A DNA stretch of 64,000 nucleotides. Source: Macrotis lagotis. Lineage: Eukaryota > Chordata > Mammalia > Peramelemorphia > Peramelidae. The first letter of the stretch is position 1. Each line of letters begins with the position of its first letter. Below are positions 1 through 11,600 of this stretch, one piece after another. The position numbers were made by a program, and so were the translations under genes. The stretch lies in contig NC_133663.1 of the NCBI RefSeq assembly GCF_037893015.1, positions 140,066,553 to 140,130,552 on the forward strand, written 5' to 3'. The notes under the pieces are model-generated. The model ran no database searches, was not told the origin of the DNA, and worked only from the letters and a program-made list of their open reading frames with translations.

Positions 1-239
1 TGTTATGGGGAAGGTGACAAAACAGCTGTGTCTTGTGCCCTTGGGCTGTGGGGCAGAATGTTCAGCTCCCAAGGACTCTGGTGCACCTTATCTCTCAGAG
101 CAGCATGCCAGCTCCTGAGACTGTCCAGTTGGCAGTTTACTTGGAAATGATTTGTGTCATGGCTTTTAGAATAGCCTGTGTTCCCACAGAAGTAAATTCC
201 AAATTGAAAATTAGAATTAAGCAAGGATCAGTCAAGCGA
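1..239. other. Unassigned sequence at the window edge
   Basis: No repeat family or gene was recognised here. Short open frames on both strands show no protein family features. Because an old L1 ORF1 tail begins directly downstream on the + strand, this may be the upstream part of the same relic, but nothing in it shows that. Confidence 0.3.
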
Positions 240-1460
240 AGTTATAAGAAAACATGAAATAATAAAATAAAATATATAGAAAAAATTTTAAAATAAAAGA
301 GAATGTGAAACATCTCACAAACAAATCACTGGATTTGGAGAATTGATCAAGAAGAGGAAACATAAGAATAAACCGACTACATGGAAGCTAGAATGAAAAG
401 ATTCTTGATTAAAAAAATTAAATACAATTTTCCTAAGTATTACAACAAAAAGTTCCAAAGTATCAGAAAAAAAAATAAAGTAGAAATCGAAAACTTTCAC
501 TGATCACCACCTGAAAGGAATCCTCAGAGGAAAAGTGAAAGGAAAATTATAGCCAAATTACAAAACCTTAAGTTAAGGAGGAAATAATAAGAACCAAAAG
601 AAAAAACAATTCCTATGGCAGAGCCACAGTTGACAAAGGTCTAACAACTACTTTTAGTACATCTTGGAACACTCTATGTAGAAGAAAAAAGAACTGGGAG
701 AAAATGAACATTTGATAAATTACCAGACATTCGGATTTTGTTGCCAAAAGACAAATTTAATAGAAAATTTGACATACAGGATCTGAGAGAAATATAAGAT
801 AAACATCAAAGACTAATTAAAAAGTACTGAATAAAGACAGTTTGCTATTCATATATGGAAATGGAAGACATATTTCCAAGATTGTTAAGTAGTTGTGTAT
901 TTTAAAAGGGAAATTGATTAGAGTCGAGTAAGAAGGAATTCTAAAAGGTAAAATGTGTATGAAAAGATACAGAGTTTTCACCTTATACAAATGAGATAAG
1001 AGAGGAATAAGCAATAAAGTGGAATTAGATGAATAAGAAGATTTGTTAGTTTTTGAAACCTACTTTCATTTGGAATTGGTTAAAGATGGGACAATACATA
1101 TACATACAAATATGCATATATATATACAAAAATATGTAGATTTACATGTACATGTATATATAAATATTTGTATATACATATATATGTCTTTTAAATTCAG
1201 AAAGAAATTAGAAGAGGGGAAAAAGAAGGGGCCTGAGAGAGTGAGAGAATAGGATAAATAGGTATACAGTATGGGTATATAGATCAGTGGGGATGGATGT
1301 ATAGAAGTGAGTATAGATCAATGTGGAGAGCAATATATGGTGTGAAAATGTCCTGATGCTTGGAAAATTGGTAGGTTAAGGAATAGGAAGGCAAGATAAC
1401 AAGTAGAAGTAAAGAGAGGTGAGGAATGGTTGTTGCTTTCAGGAAATGTTATAAAAATGA
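240..1460 (+). mobile_element. Old L1 relic: ORF1 3' part plus inter-ORF spacer
   Basis: Conceptual translation around 300-380 gives a broken version of the ORF1 segment that reads roughly ENVKHLTNKSLDLEN, then SRRGNIRI after an in-frame stop. The same segment occurs in the other L1 copies of this window just after the coiled coil. About 480-530 gives the ORF1 phrase SPPERNP. From about 1,040 the sequence resembles the L1 inter-ORF spacer (a stretch resembling tttgaaacctactttcat, then purine-rich gaataggaaggcaagata). The reading frame is destroyed by many stops. ORF2 does not follow, so the relic is truncated on its 3' side. The family call rests on pattern similarity only. Confidence 0.6.
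1093..1187. repeat. Degenerate TA/CA-rich low-complexity tract
   Basis: Alternating purine-pyrimidine sequence made of short atacat, tatata and catgta words inside the old L1 spacer. It is an imperfect microsatellite that probably grew inside the relic. Confidence 0.7.
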
Positions 1461-1474
1461 GAAAAAAAATAAAA

Positions 1475-1640
1475 CCAAATATATTTGTATATACATATAC
1501 TTATAAAAACATACATATTTAATTTTATATAATATATTATAATATTATAAATATATTATATTTATATTATATTATGTATATTATATTTATGTAATATTTA
1601 TTATTTATAGCTATGTATCTCTATATGTTGGTACATATAT
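1475..1640. repeat. AT-rich low-complexity tract
   Basis: Almost pure A/T with repeated tatatt and atatta words (for example around 1,530-1,600). No coding or element signature is visible. Confidence 0.7.
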
Positions 1641-1889
1641 AGGACAGAAGAAAACCTTAAAGGAAGCTTTAGATACAATGGGTAGCATTTTGTTATATAA
1701 GCTTTCTTAAATGGAAATTTATTGCTGTACATTATGTATTAACTCCTGTTTTTGCACACATGAAAATATTTTACATAGTTTGAATTTAATTTAAAAAATG
1801 AAAAATGAAATCAGGGTAAAAAAACAAAATACATAAACATAACATCAGAAAATAAGATTTTGAAACATAATCACTATTTTCCTTTGTTT
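1641..1889. other. Unassigned AT-rich sequence
   Basis: No recognised repeat and no open frame of note. It lies between the AT tract and an antisense L1 fragment. Confidence 0.4.
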
Positions 1890-2245
1890 TCCTTATCATC
1901 TTAGAAATATAACTAGTAGTAGTATTTCTGGGATTAAGGGTATAATCAATTATTAACTCTTTGATAATCCCAGATTACTCCTCAAATAGCTTGAATCAAT
2001 TCATAATTCCAGAAACAATGATTGTGCCCAGTTTTATGCATTCCCTCCTGCATTTGTTGCTTACATCTTTAATCATTTTAAGCTATCTATTAGGTGCAAA
2101 ACTATCTATCAAGGTTACTTTAATCTGAATTTCTTTAATCAATAATGTTACAGAAATTTTTATATGAATATCAATTGTTTTTATCTTTTTATTGGAAAAC
2201 TGCCTGTTCACATCCCTTGACCATTTATCAAATGCCAATAAATCC
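1890..2245 (-). mobile_element. Old L1 fragment, ORF2 C-terminal region, antisense
   Basis: Read in reverse this matches the L1 segment around the ORF2 C-terminal cysteine region. The phrase at 2,135-2,150 (gaatttctttaatcaata) and the following aaaactgcctgttcacatc and gaccatttatcaaat are the same landmarks seen in the better L1 copies, for example near 39,290-39,340. No open frame remains. Boundaries are approximate. Confidence 0.6.
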
Positions 2246-2545
2246 TAAAGGACAAAGAGAAAGTAGACTTCAATAACATTGTGTTAAATAAAGCAACTAT
2301 TATTCACTATGCCATAATATGATAGTTGATCTTGCAAAATTTCATTTCATTAAAAATTGTATAATTATAGATAAAATGAAAATTTTTTCAAAAATTTGAA
2401 TTTTATCTCTTGTTTCTCCTTCAGAAGGCAAGAAATTTGATAAGGATTTGACATTAGAAGTAATGCGAATATATTTCCAGGGTAGCTAAATTAGAAAATT
2501 AATATCAACAAAATAAAATAATGAAACTAAGTTTAAAAATTATAC
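2246..2545. other. Unassigned sequence
   Basis: AT-rich sequence without a recognised repeat or gene between two antisense L1 fragments. Confidence 0.4.
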
Positions 2546-3054
2546 TTCAATTTGGATTCACAATTCTTTGCTTTTCCTCTCTGCAAGGGGATAATATTTT
2601 TCATCCTGAATGCTTTTTCTCTTTCATCATTGTCTTGACAGACAAGTAAGTCTTTCACACTTGATCATTGCTATAATAATGCTTTTAATTTGTACAGTGT
2701 TCTCCTTGTTTTGTTCATGTCACTTTGTAAGACTTCATAAAAGTCTTCCCAGGTAATTCTGAAACCATACTGGTTATTAAGTCTTATAGCACTATAGTAT
2801 TTCATTAATAATCATTTACCACTATAAAAATCAATTATCTTTGGATACACATGCACACTATTCTCTTTGATCGCTTCTTCTTTTAGATTGACTATTGATA
2901 CTGCTGGATCAAAGTGTTATAGAACTTTGATCAGAGTTTTTTTAATTGTTATCTTCAATAGGTAGAGCAGTTCACAACTTCACAAGGTTTGTATTAGTGT
3001 CCCAATTTTTCTACAGTCCCTCCATACTTTTTCATAATACTTTTTCATATTTTT
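2546..3054 (-). mobile_element. Old L1 3' end, antisense (left part)
   Basis: In reverse orientation this is the L1 3' UTR and ORF2 tail of the older lineage. Landmarks are cacttgatcattgctataa, a degenerate copy of the 'tgttctcctggttctgctca' phrase near 2,700, and ctgctggatcaaagtgt near 2,900. The element continues after the SINE at 3,055-3,196. It is heavily mutated and non-coding. Confidence 0.65.
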
Positions 3055-3196
3055 TTCCTTTTTTTTGAAAGGCAACAAGGTTAATTGATTTGCCCAAGGT
3101 CACACAGCTAGGTAATTATTAAACGTCTGAGACTAGATTTGAACTGAGATCCTCCTGACTCCAGTACTGGTGCTATATCCACTACTGCTCCATTTG
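3055..3196 (-). mobile_element. tRNA-derived SINE (WSINE/Mar1 type), antisense
   Basis: In reverse this carries the conserved SINE core, with the box-B-like region ttcaaatc and the segment agctgtgtgaccttgggcaa in degenerate form. The left edge is T-rich, as expected for an antisense A-rich tail. A 10-base direct repeat, tcatattttt, flanks it at 3,045-3,054 and 3,197-3,206 and is the likely target-site duplication. It sits inside an old antisense L1, so it is younger than that element. Confidence 0.8.
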
Positions 3197-3206
3197 TCAT
3201 ATTTTT

Positions 3207-3410
3207 CATGTGATTCTTAGCATTGACTTCTTCTGAAACATGCTTTCTCATATCCTTTGATCACTTTTCATCTAAGGAAAGCCTAAATTTTTAAAATACG
3301 TTTAACTTGACTCAGTTTCTAATATATTTGAGAAATAAAGTCTTTATCAGAGAAATTTTCAGTAAAAAAACTTTTGCCAAGATTAATATATCCATAATAA
3401 GTTGTCTCAC
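3207..3410 (-). mobile_element. Old L1 3' end, antisense (right part)
   Basis: Continuation of the L1 relic interrupted by the SINE. The landmark near 3,330-3,350 (gaaataaagtctttatcaga) corresponds to the L1 segment read elsewhere as gaaatgagtcctttgtcaga. No coding capacity remains. Confidence 0.6.
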
Positions 3411-3645
3411 TCCTATATCCTAGGTAATTATACCTAAGATATTTGGGACCAAGATAAATGTACAGTGTAGTTGCTCCTCAATTGAGAGAATGGTTAAACC
3501 ATTTGTGCTGTTAAGAAGGGAAAAGTTTCTGGGAAAATTTATATGTTGGTTTACTTTTGAGCTAAACATATCTACAAGGAAACTATGTGAAATTTTCAGT
3601 AGGAATTGGTGATTAAAGATGAGAAAGATAGGGAGGATATGTTGT
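3411..3645. other. Unassigned sequence
   Basis: No repeat family or gene recognised. The open frames here run into the neighbouring microsatellite and are not genes. Confidence 0.4.
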
Positions 3646-3671
3646 GTACACACACACACACACACACACAC

Positions 3672-3760
<89 letters not shown>

Positions 3761-3779
3761 AGGGAGAGGGAGAGAGAGA
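3646..3779. repeat. Compound microsatellite (CA)n(TA)n(GA)n(GGGAGA)n
   Basis: A perfect CA run at about 3,647-3,674 passes into a TA run at 3,675-3,729, then a GA run and three to four GGGAGA units to 3,779. About 130 bases of uninterrupted short tandem repeats. Long translated frames over it (Thr-His, Tyr-Ile, Arg-Glu runs) are artefacts. Confidence 0.98.
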
Positions 3780-4121
3780 ATATGTGTTTTATTTAGTTTT
3801 AGTCTTTATTTAAGAATATTTAAATGATTTTATAGCAATAAAATCAAATGCAAATACCTGGTTTCTTCTTATTGTTAATCCAATTTGTTTCTCACTCTCT
3901 ACATGTAAATGTTACAGTCTGAGCTGAGTAATTGGTCACATCTACTCAATGGTAAATAATGCTTGGGAAAGCAAAATCTCATCAATTTGCTAGTTCTGAG
4001 AGGTCTTGCAATTGTACTATGCTCCTTTCTCACAGTTAAATTTGAACCTCTTGTTAGCATTGGGCAGATAGACTGCCTTGAATTGTAATTTCCACCAGAA
4101 CAGGTTAATTAGTTCTGATTA
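3780..4121. other. Unassigned flank of L1 insertion A
   Basis: No recognised repeat. This is probably older unique sequence, because it ends exactly at the target site of L1 A and resumes after 13,873. Confidence 0.5.
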
Positions 4122-4136
4122 AAGAGTTAATGCACT
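4122..4136. repeat. Left target-site duplication of L1 A
   Basis: The 15 bases aagagttaatgcact are repeated exactly at 13,859-13,873. The two copies bracket a + strand L1 that starts with the conserved L1 5' end, which fixes both ends of the composite insertion. Confidence 0.95.
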
Positions 4137-4942
4137 GACTTCCAGCCAAGATGGTGGAGAGAAGACAGGGAAAGTTTTAAAGTCTCCTGATCTTTCCCCA
4201 TCTATGATATGAAATAAATCTCTTAAAAGAAATCTGACTCACAAAACCCAGAAAGAAAAGTTAGGAGAAAGAACATCTACCTCAGGATTTGTCTTGCACA
4301 GCCCTGGGTGAGTTCAGGCAGCTGAGTCCTGTCACAGAGTGTGTATCAACCCTGGATCAGCTAGATTAGTGGCTGAATTGGAGCTGGGAACATGAAGGGC
4401 CAAGAGAGGGACCTGCTGGATGAGCGGTGGGGCTATACATTGGAGGCTTGAATCAACTAGGGAGCAGAAGCACTGGTGTTGGTGCTGACCCTCTGGAGCT
4501 TGTCGACAGGGCTAGGGGGAGAGTTCCAATGCAGGAGAACTCTAGACACCATCCTTGGGGTCCACTGGTCTTAGGAAATCTGCATCTATGCCTCAATTAC
4601 AGCTGAGGCCTCTTCCCAGAACAAATACAATTAGAGACTACTTCTGCCGCAGGCACAGGTGTGTGAGCAGAAGAGTGAGCCCAACTGACAATAGGGAGAG
4701 GGATGGCCTCACCCCAGGGTAAAACCCACCATTGATTGAAGACAAAAGGATTCATTCAATAGCTTCAATAGCTCCCTTCAAGCTAAGGGAGAAGGCCTCA
4801 ATCAAGTTTACAGACACTCCAGAGAAAGCAACCAGCACCTCCTGCTGGCCAGCCAGAGAAATTAAACTCTGAGTAAAGTTCTAGGGATCGCAACACCAAA
4901 ACCTTGTGAACCAGCCCCTCCCCAACCCAATGTCTTAGCAAA

Positions 4943-5850
4943 ATGAAGAAAGGTCAGGAGAAAGGAGTAACCACAGAAAAATGCTTGGAAGGAAAAGACC
5001 TTAACTCAGAGAGACCTAGAACCTATGAGGAGAATATAATCTGGTCTCAAGCACAGAGAAACTTCCTTGAAGAAATATGGAAGGAGTTTAAAAACCAACT
5101 TGAAAATCTGGGAGAGGCAATTAATACCTTGCAACAAGAAAACAAAACATTAGAAAATACAATTGATCAAATAAAAAATGTGACTAAATCTCTCAGATCC
5201 TCAACTGGACAAATACAAAATGAGAATAAATCTCTCAGATCATAAATTGGGCAAATACAAAAAGAAAATAATTCTCTCAACTCCTCAGTTGGTCAAATGG
5301 AAAGCGTTTTCAAAAGTAGAATTGACCAATTGGAAAAAGAGCTGCAAAAGGTTAATGAAGAAAACTACTCCCTAAAAAAAAAGAATAGAGTATGCAGAAA
5401 CAAATGAATTCATGAGACAGCAAGAGCTTGTTAAACAAAATAAAAAAACAGAAAAAAATGGAATAAAATGTAAAATATCTCATCAGCAAAACCACTGACC
5501 TCGAGAATAAATCGAGATGGGGCAACCTGAGAATTATTGGACTTCCTGACAACATTGAAGAGAAAAAAAAAGCCTGGGCTTGATATTACAGCATGTAGAG
5601 GAGGAAAATTGCCCTGATATCATGGAATCAGAGAACAAAGTAGTTATTGAAAGAATACATTGATCCCCTCCAGAAAGAGATCCTAAAATGAAAACACCAA
5701 GGAATGCTTGTGGCCAGATTCCAGAACTGTCAAATAAAAGAGAAAATCCTGCAAGCAGCCAGAAAACAAAAATTTAAATATCAAAGAGTCACAGTAAAGA
5801 TTATGCAGGACCTGGCTCCATCAATATTAAGGGATCAAAGGGCCTAGAAT
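4943..5850 (+). pseudogene. L1 ORF1 pseudogene in element A
   Basis: ORF1p is the RNA-binding chaperone of L1 particles. The ATG at 4,943 opens a 100-codon frame beginning MKKGQEKGVTTEKCLEGKDL, then an acidic segment and a coiled coil with 14-residue repeats (GQIQNENKSLRSS type). A TAA at 5,243-5,245 interrupts the coiled coil. Homology continues to about 5,850, including the RNA-binding region around 5,690-5,840 (KMKTPRN, then AARKQKFKYQ). Further frameshifts are present. A working product is not possible. Confidence 0.9.
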
Positions 5851-6044
5851 GCCCTGGGAGTTACCTGTCTGTTTATGACTAAGGAAGAGATGGAGAATAT
5901 CACTAAAAACAAACTAGATGATTTCTATTACATTAAATTAAAAAGCTTTTGCAGAGAAAGAAACCACTCTAAGCAAGATTAAAAGAAATGTAGTAAATTG
6001 GGAAACAATCTCTACAACTAATGATTCTGACAAAGGACTCATTT

Positions 6045-6059
6045 ATAAAATATACGGAG
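6045..6059. repeat. Left target-site duplication of L1 B
   Basis: ataaaatatacggag at 6,045-6,059 is repeated as ataaaatatacagag at 12,801-12,815 with one mismatch. Both copies are L1 A sequence, and reading across them restores the L1 A order. Confidence 0.9.
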
Positions 6060-6834
6060 GACTTCCAGCCAAGATGGTGGAGAGAAGACAGGCACAGTTC
6101 TAGAGTCTCCTAATCGCTTCCCCATACATCACATGAAACAAACCTCTTAGAGGAAGTCTGACTCACGGAACCCAGAGAGAAAATCCAGGAGAAAGAGCAT
6201 CTACCTCAGGATTTGTCTCCCACTACAGCTTTGCTAGAATTCAGGCAGGTGAGTCTGGGCTCAGAGGGAGGATCAGCCAGATTAACAGCTGAATTGGAAC
6301 CGGGAGTCTGAGGGCCTGAGAGCCAGACCTGCTGGATCAGCGGTGGGGCTGAATGAAAGGGGCTTGGGTCCGCAGGGAAGCAGAGGTGCTGGTATTGGTG
6401 CTGTCCCCCCTGGAGCTTGGAGACAGGGCTGCGGGGAGAGGTCTGGTACAGGAGAGCTGCGGACACCATCCCTGGGCTCCTCTGGGCTGAGAAACTCTGA
6501 GTCCATGCCTCCATTGCACTGAGGCCTCCTTCCAAACAAACAATTTCAAACTACTTCTGCCTCAGGTACAGGTGTGTAAGGTGAAGAACCAGCCCAGCTG
6601 AGGAATGACCACAGGCCAGGATAAGCCCACTATTGATTGAAGGCAAAAGAATTCAATAGTTCCAACTCCTCCCTTTGGGCAAAAGGAGAAGGCCTCACAA
6701 CCCAGGTCACAGATACTCCAGAGAGGGCAACCAGCACCTCCTACTGTCCAGCCAGAGAAACTGCACTCAGTAAAGACTTTAGCGGTTGCCAAGACAAGGT
6801 GAACCCCCCCCCCCCAACTCAAGGTTTTAGCATA

Positions 6835-7850
6835 ATGAATAAGGGTAAGCGGAAAGGTGGATCCATAGAAAAATTCCTGGAAGGAAAGACCGCAACTCAG
6901 AGAGACCTGGAACCTCTGAGGAGAATACAATCTGGTATCCAGCACAGAAAGACTTCCTTGAAGAAATAAGGAAGGAGCTTAAAAATTTGGGAGAGACAAT
7001 TAATTCCTTGCAACAAGAAAACAAAACCTTAGAAAGTACAATTGAACAAACACAAAAGGAGAATAAATCTCTCAGATCATCAATTGGACACTTACAAAAT
7101 GAGAATAATTCTCTCAGATCCTCAAATGAGCAAATGCAAAAAGAAATTAATTCTCTCAAAACCTCAACTGGTCAAATGGAAAGCTCTTTCAAAAGTTGAA
7201 CTGACCAATTGGAAAAGGAGTTGCAAAAGGTTAATGAAGAAAACTCCTCCCCCCAAAAAAGAATGGAGTCTACAGAAACTAATGACTCCATGAGACATCA
7301 AGAGTCAGTTAAACAAAATCAAAAAAATAGAAAAAAATAGGACTTCCTGAAAACTTTGAAGAGAAAAAAAAGCCTGGACTTAATATTACAGGATCTAGTG
7401 ATGGAAAACTGCCCTGATAACATGGAATCAGAGGGCAAAGTAGTTACTGAAAGAGTACATTGATCCCCACCAGAAAAAGATCATAAAATGAAAACACCAA
7501 GGAATATTGTGGCCAAATTACAGAAGTATCAGATAAAAGAGAAAATCCTGAAAACAGCCAGAAAGAAACAATTTAAATATCAAGGAGTCACAGTAAGGAT
7601 CATGCAGGACCTAGCCACATCAACATTAAGGGATCAAAGGGCCTGGAACGAGATATTTTGAAGAGCACAGGAACTTAGAATGCAGCCAAGAATCTACTTT
7701 CCTGCAACACTGAGCTTTCCCTTCCAGGGAAAAAGATGGACATTTAACTAAATGGACGAATTCCAAAAATTTCTGATGAATAGAGCAGAGCTAAACAGAA
7801 AATTTGGACGGCAAACAGGAGGATCAAGAGACACAAAAAAAGTTAAAAAA
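6835..7850 (+). pseudogene. L1 ORF1 pseudogene in element B
   Basis: The ATG at 6,835 starts MNKGKRKGGSIEKFLEGK, then the frame shifts. The coiled coil is recoverable at 6,987-7,199 (ENKTLEST, ENKSLRSSIGHLQNENNSL), with about 14-residue repeats. Near 7,338 about 90-100 bases are missing relative to A and D, removing the segment that in other copies reads NLENRSRRxNLRI. The RNA-binding end is recognisable (ARKKQFKYQGVTVRIMQDL at about 7,560-7,615). Internal stops include 7,197-7,199. Confidence 0.9.
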
Positions 7851-8639
7851 AAACAAGGGGGAGGGGCAGTAAAAGAAAAAAAATGCAATCCAGTAAGTTA
7901 GTTGAAACTGGCTATATCCCAGCATGGGGGTAAAAAAAAAGATTCTCCTAAACTTTGAGAAAAGGAACTCTAACAGAGAGAATACTCCTTGCCAGAAATG
8001 ATGGACATTCATGACTTATCCATGAGACTACTATCTAATGGGATGTAACTGGCTTTAACCCCATCTGGGAGAAAGACTAATAACTCTCAGGAATTTTGAC
8101 TCTATTAGACAGAATATACAGAACTAGAAGGGACAGACACTCAGAATTTTCTATGACTTAGGTAGAGTGATCTTAAAAATCCCCACTACCACCCTAAAAA
8201 TGGGGACAGGAAAGAGACAGGAGGAGGGCGGGGATTGATTGGGGTAAATCTCATTACACTAAGAGGTACAAAAAAACCTATGGTCATAGTGGGGAAGAAG
8301 GGAGCAGAGGAGTAACACCTGAATCTTCTTCTCATCAGACTTGGCTTAAAGTCAACCTACACATACTCAGTTAACTTATAAAACATCTAATCTTTCAAGT
8401 ATTAAAAGGGGAAAAGGGGTGCGGGGACAGAGAAAGGGAAAGGGAGTGGGGGAAATAAGCAGAAATAATAAAAAGAAGGGAAGGGAAAAGGGAAAAAGGG
8501 AAAGGGGAAAGAAAGGGGAGGGTGTGATCTAGGAGAGCAAACACACTAAAAGGGGTGGTTTTCAGAAACAAAAGACTGGGGAATCTGGATAAAGAGGGGG
8601 AAACGGGGAAAAATACAAACAGAGGGAAGATAGCACAGA

Positions 8640-11600
8640 GGGCAAAAAATAATTAGTAATCATAACCTTAAATGTGAATGAGATAAACTCTCCCTTAAAA
8701 CGTAAGCAACTAGCAGAGTGGATTAAAAAACAGAATCCTACAATATGCTGCTTACAAAAAACTCATTTGAAGCAGTGAGATGCATATAGAATAAAGTTAA
8801 AAGGTTGGAGCAAAATATATTTTGCTTCAGCTGAAGTAAAAAAAGCAGGCATAGCAGTCCTTACCTCAGACAAAGCAGCAGCAAAATTAGATAGCATTAA
8901 AAGAGATAAGGAAGGAAATTATATCCTCCTAAAAGGTACCATAGATAATAAAGTCATTTCAGTATTGAACATATATGAACCCAGTGGGACAGCATCCAAC
9001 TTCTTAGAGGAGTAGCTGAAAGAACTACAGGAAGACATAGACAGCAAAACTCTACTAGTGGGAGAACTCAACCTCCCTCTATCAGATCTAGATAAGTCGA
9101 ATCATAAAACAAACAAGAAAGAAATTAAGGAGGTAAATAGATTGTCACAAAAATTAAATATGGTAGATGTATGAAGGAAAATGAATGGGGATAGAAAGGA
9201 ATATACCTTTTTCTCTACAGTAAATGGAACTTATACAAAAATTGACCATGTACTAGGACATAAAAACCTAATGGTCAACTACAGAAAGGCAGAAATAGTG
9301 AATACATCTTTCACAGATCACAATGCAATAAATATCATAGGCAATTCTGGGCCAAGGAGATATAGACCCAGAACAAATTGGAAACTGAATAACCTCATTT
9401 TAAAAAATGAGTGGACCCAAAAGCAAATTGTAGAAAGAATTAACCATTTTTTTCCTGGATAATGATAATAAAGAAACAACATACCAAAACCTACAGGATT
9501 CATGCAAAGCAACTCTCAGGTGATATATTATAGCTCTAAATGCTTATAAGAATAAATTGGAGAAAGAGGAAATCAATGAACTAAACATGAAACTAAAAAA
9601 TTAGAGAAACAACAAATCAAAAAATCCCAATTAAGTAGCAAATTAGAAATTCTAAAAATTAAAGGAGAAATTAATATAATTGAAAGCAAAAAACTATTGA
9701 ATTAATAAATAAAACCAAAAGTTGGTATTATGAAAAAACCAATAAAATTGATAAACCTCTGATCAATTTGATTTAAAAAAAGAAAACCAAATAGCTAGTA
9801 TCATAAATGAAAAAGGTGAACTCACCACCAATGAGGAGAAAATTAAAGTAATAATTCAAAATTATTTTGCCCACCTCTATGCCAATAAATATGATAATCT
9901 AAGTGAAATGCATAAATATTTACAAAAATATGAGTTGCCCAGATTAAATGAATAAGAGATTAAATACCTACAAACCTATCTCAGAAAAAAGAAATTCAAC
10001 AAGCCATTATTGAACTCCCTGTAAAACAATCTCCAGGGCCTGATGGATTCAGAAGTGAATTCTCCCAAACATTTAAGGAACAATTGCTTCCAATCCTATA
10101 TAAACTCTTTGGAAAAATAGGGAAAGATGGAACTCTGCCTAACTCTTTCTATGAAACCAATATGGTACTGTTACCTAAACCAGGAAGAGTTAAAAAAGAG
10201 AAAGAAAATTATAGACCTATCTCCCTGATGAATATAGATGTAAAAATCTTAAATAAGATCTTAGCAAAATGATTACAACAAGTCATCACTAGGATAATAC
10301 ATTTTGATCAAGTAGGATTTGTTCCAGGAATGCAGGCTTGGTTCAATATTAGGAAAACTGTTAGTATACTTAATTATATCAACAACAAACCTATCAGAAA
10401 CCATATGATCATATCAATAGATGCTGAAAAAGCTTTTGACAAAATACAGTATCCATTCCTTTTAAAAACATTAGAGAGTGTAGGAATAAATAGACAGTTC
10501 CTTAAAATAATTAGCAGTATCTATCTGAAACCATCAACAAGCATTATATTCAATGGGGAGATGCTAGAGGAATTCCCATTAAGATCAGGGGTGAAACAAG
10601 GGTGCCCATTATCACCAATACTATTCAATATTGTATTATAAATGTTAGCATCAGCAATTAAAGAAGAAAAAGAAATTGAAGGAATTAGAATTGGGACGGA
10701 AGAAACAAAACTCTCAATCTTTTCAGATGACATGATGGTCTACCTAGAGAATCCCAAGAAATCATCTAAAAAAAACTACTAGAAACAATAAGAAATTTTA
10801 GCAAAGTTGAAGGTTATAAAATAAACTCTCATAAATCTTCAACTTTTCTATATATGTCTAGCAAAAACAGCAGGAAGAGATAGAAAGAGAAATCCCATTC
10901 AAAGTAACCTCAGACAATATAAAATATTTGGGAGTCTATTTGCCAAGACAGACTCAGAATCTTTTTGAAAACAATTATAAAACACTTCTCAAACAAATTA
11001 AATTAGATTTAAATAACTGGTCAAATATCAAATGCTCATGGATAGGTAGAGCTAATATAATAAAAATGACAATTCTACCAAAACTAAACTCTCTGTTTAG
11101 TGCCCTACCAATCAAAATTCCAAAAAATTTCTTTAACGAGTTAGAAAAAATTATAAGTAAATTCATATGGAGGAATAAAAAGTCAAGAATTGCCAGGAGC
11201 TTAATGAAAAAAAGTACAAAAGAACATGGCTTAGCCCTACCCAATCTAAAATTATAGTATAAACATCAGTCATGAAAACTGTTTATTATTGGATAAGAAA
11301 TAGTGTGGTGGACCAGTGGAATAGACTAGGTGTAAAAGCAGGAGATGAGTATAGTAATCTGCTGTTTGATAAACCCAAAGAGTCTGGCCAGTGTGATAAA
11401 AACTCCCTCTTTGATAAAAATTGCTGGTAAAATTGGAAGTTAGTATGGAAGAAACTTAGATTAGAGCAATACCTCACACACTTTGACAAGATAAGATCCA
11501 AATGGTTATAGGACATAGACATAAAAAACAATACTATAAGCAAATTAGAAGATCAAGGACTAGTCTACCTGTCAGATCTATGGAAAGGGGAACAGTTGAT

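Larger units (their letters stand above)
4137..6059 (+). mobile_element. L1 A, 5' part, internally deleted (left of nested L1 B)
   Basis: Starts at gacttccagccaagatggtg, the same 5' end as L1 B, so the 5' UTR is complete. The 5' UTR runs to about 4,942 and a broken ORF1 follows. At about 5,850 the sequence jumps from the end of the ORF1 RNA-binding region straight into the ORF2 C-terminal region (from about 5,862). About 3.9 kb present in L1 B (roughly 7,650-11,560) is missing. The element is then interrupted at 6,059 by L1 B and resumes after 12,800. Confidence 0.9.

Noticed and set aside
3606-3827. Open frames rich in Thr-His, Tyr-Ile and Arg-Glu
   Set aside because: Translation of the compound microsatellite. 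The same reason removes frames at 21,256-21,627, 42,803-43,250 and 50,261-50,557 (array part).
10330-10641. Reverse-transcriptase motifs as a retron, group II intron or diversity-generating system
   Set aside because: Motif context ([19 protein letters not shown], FxDD, then the L1 C-terminus) is that of L1 ORF2. The window is mammalian and has no accompanying parts of those systems.
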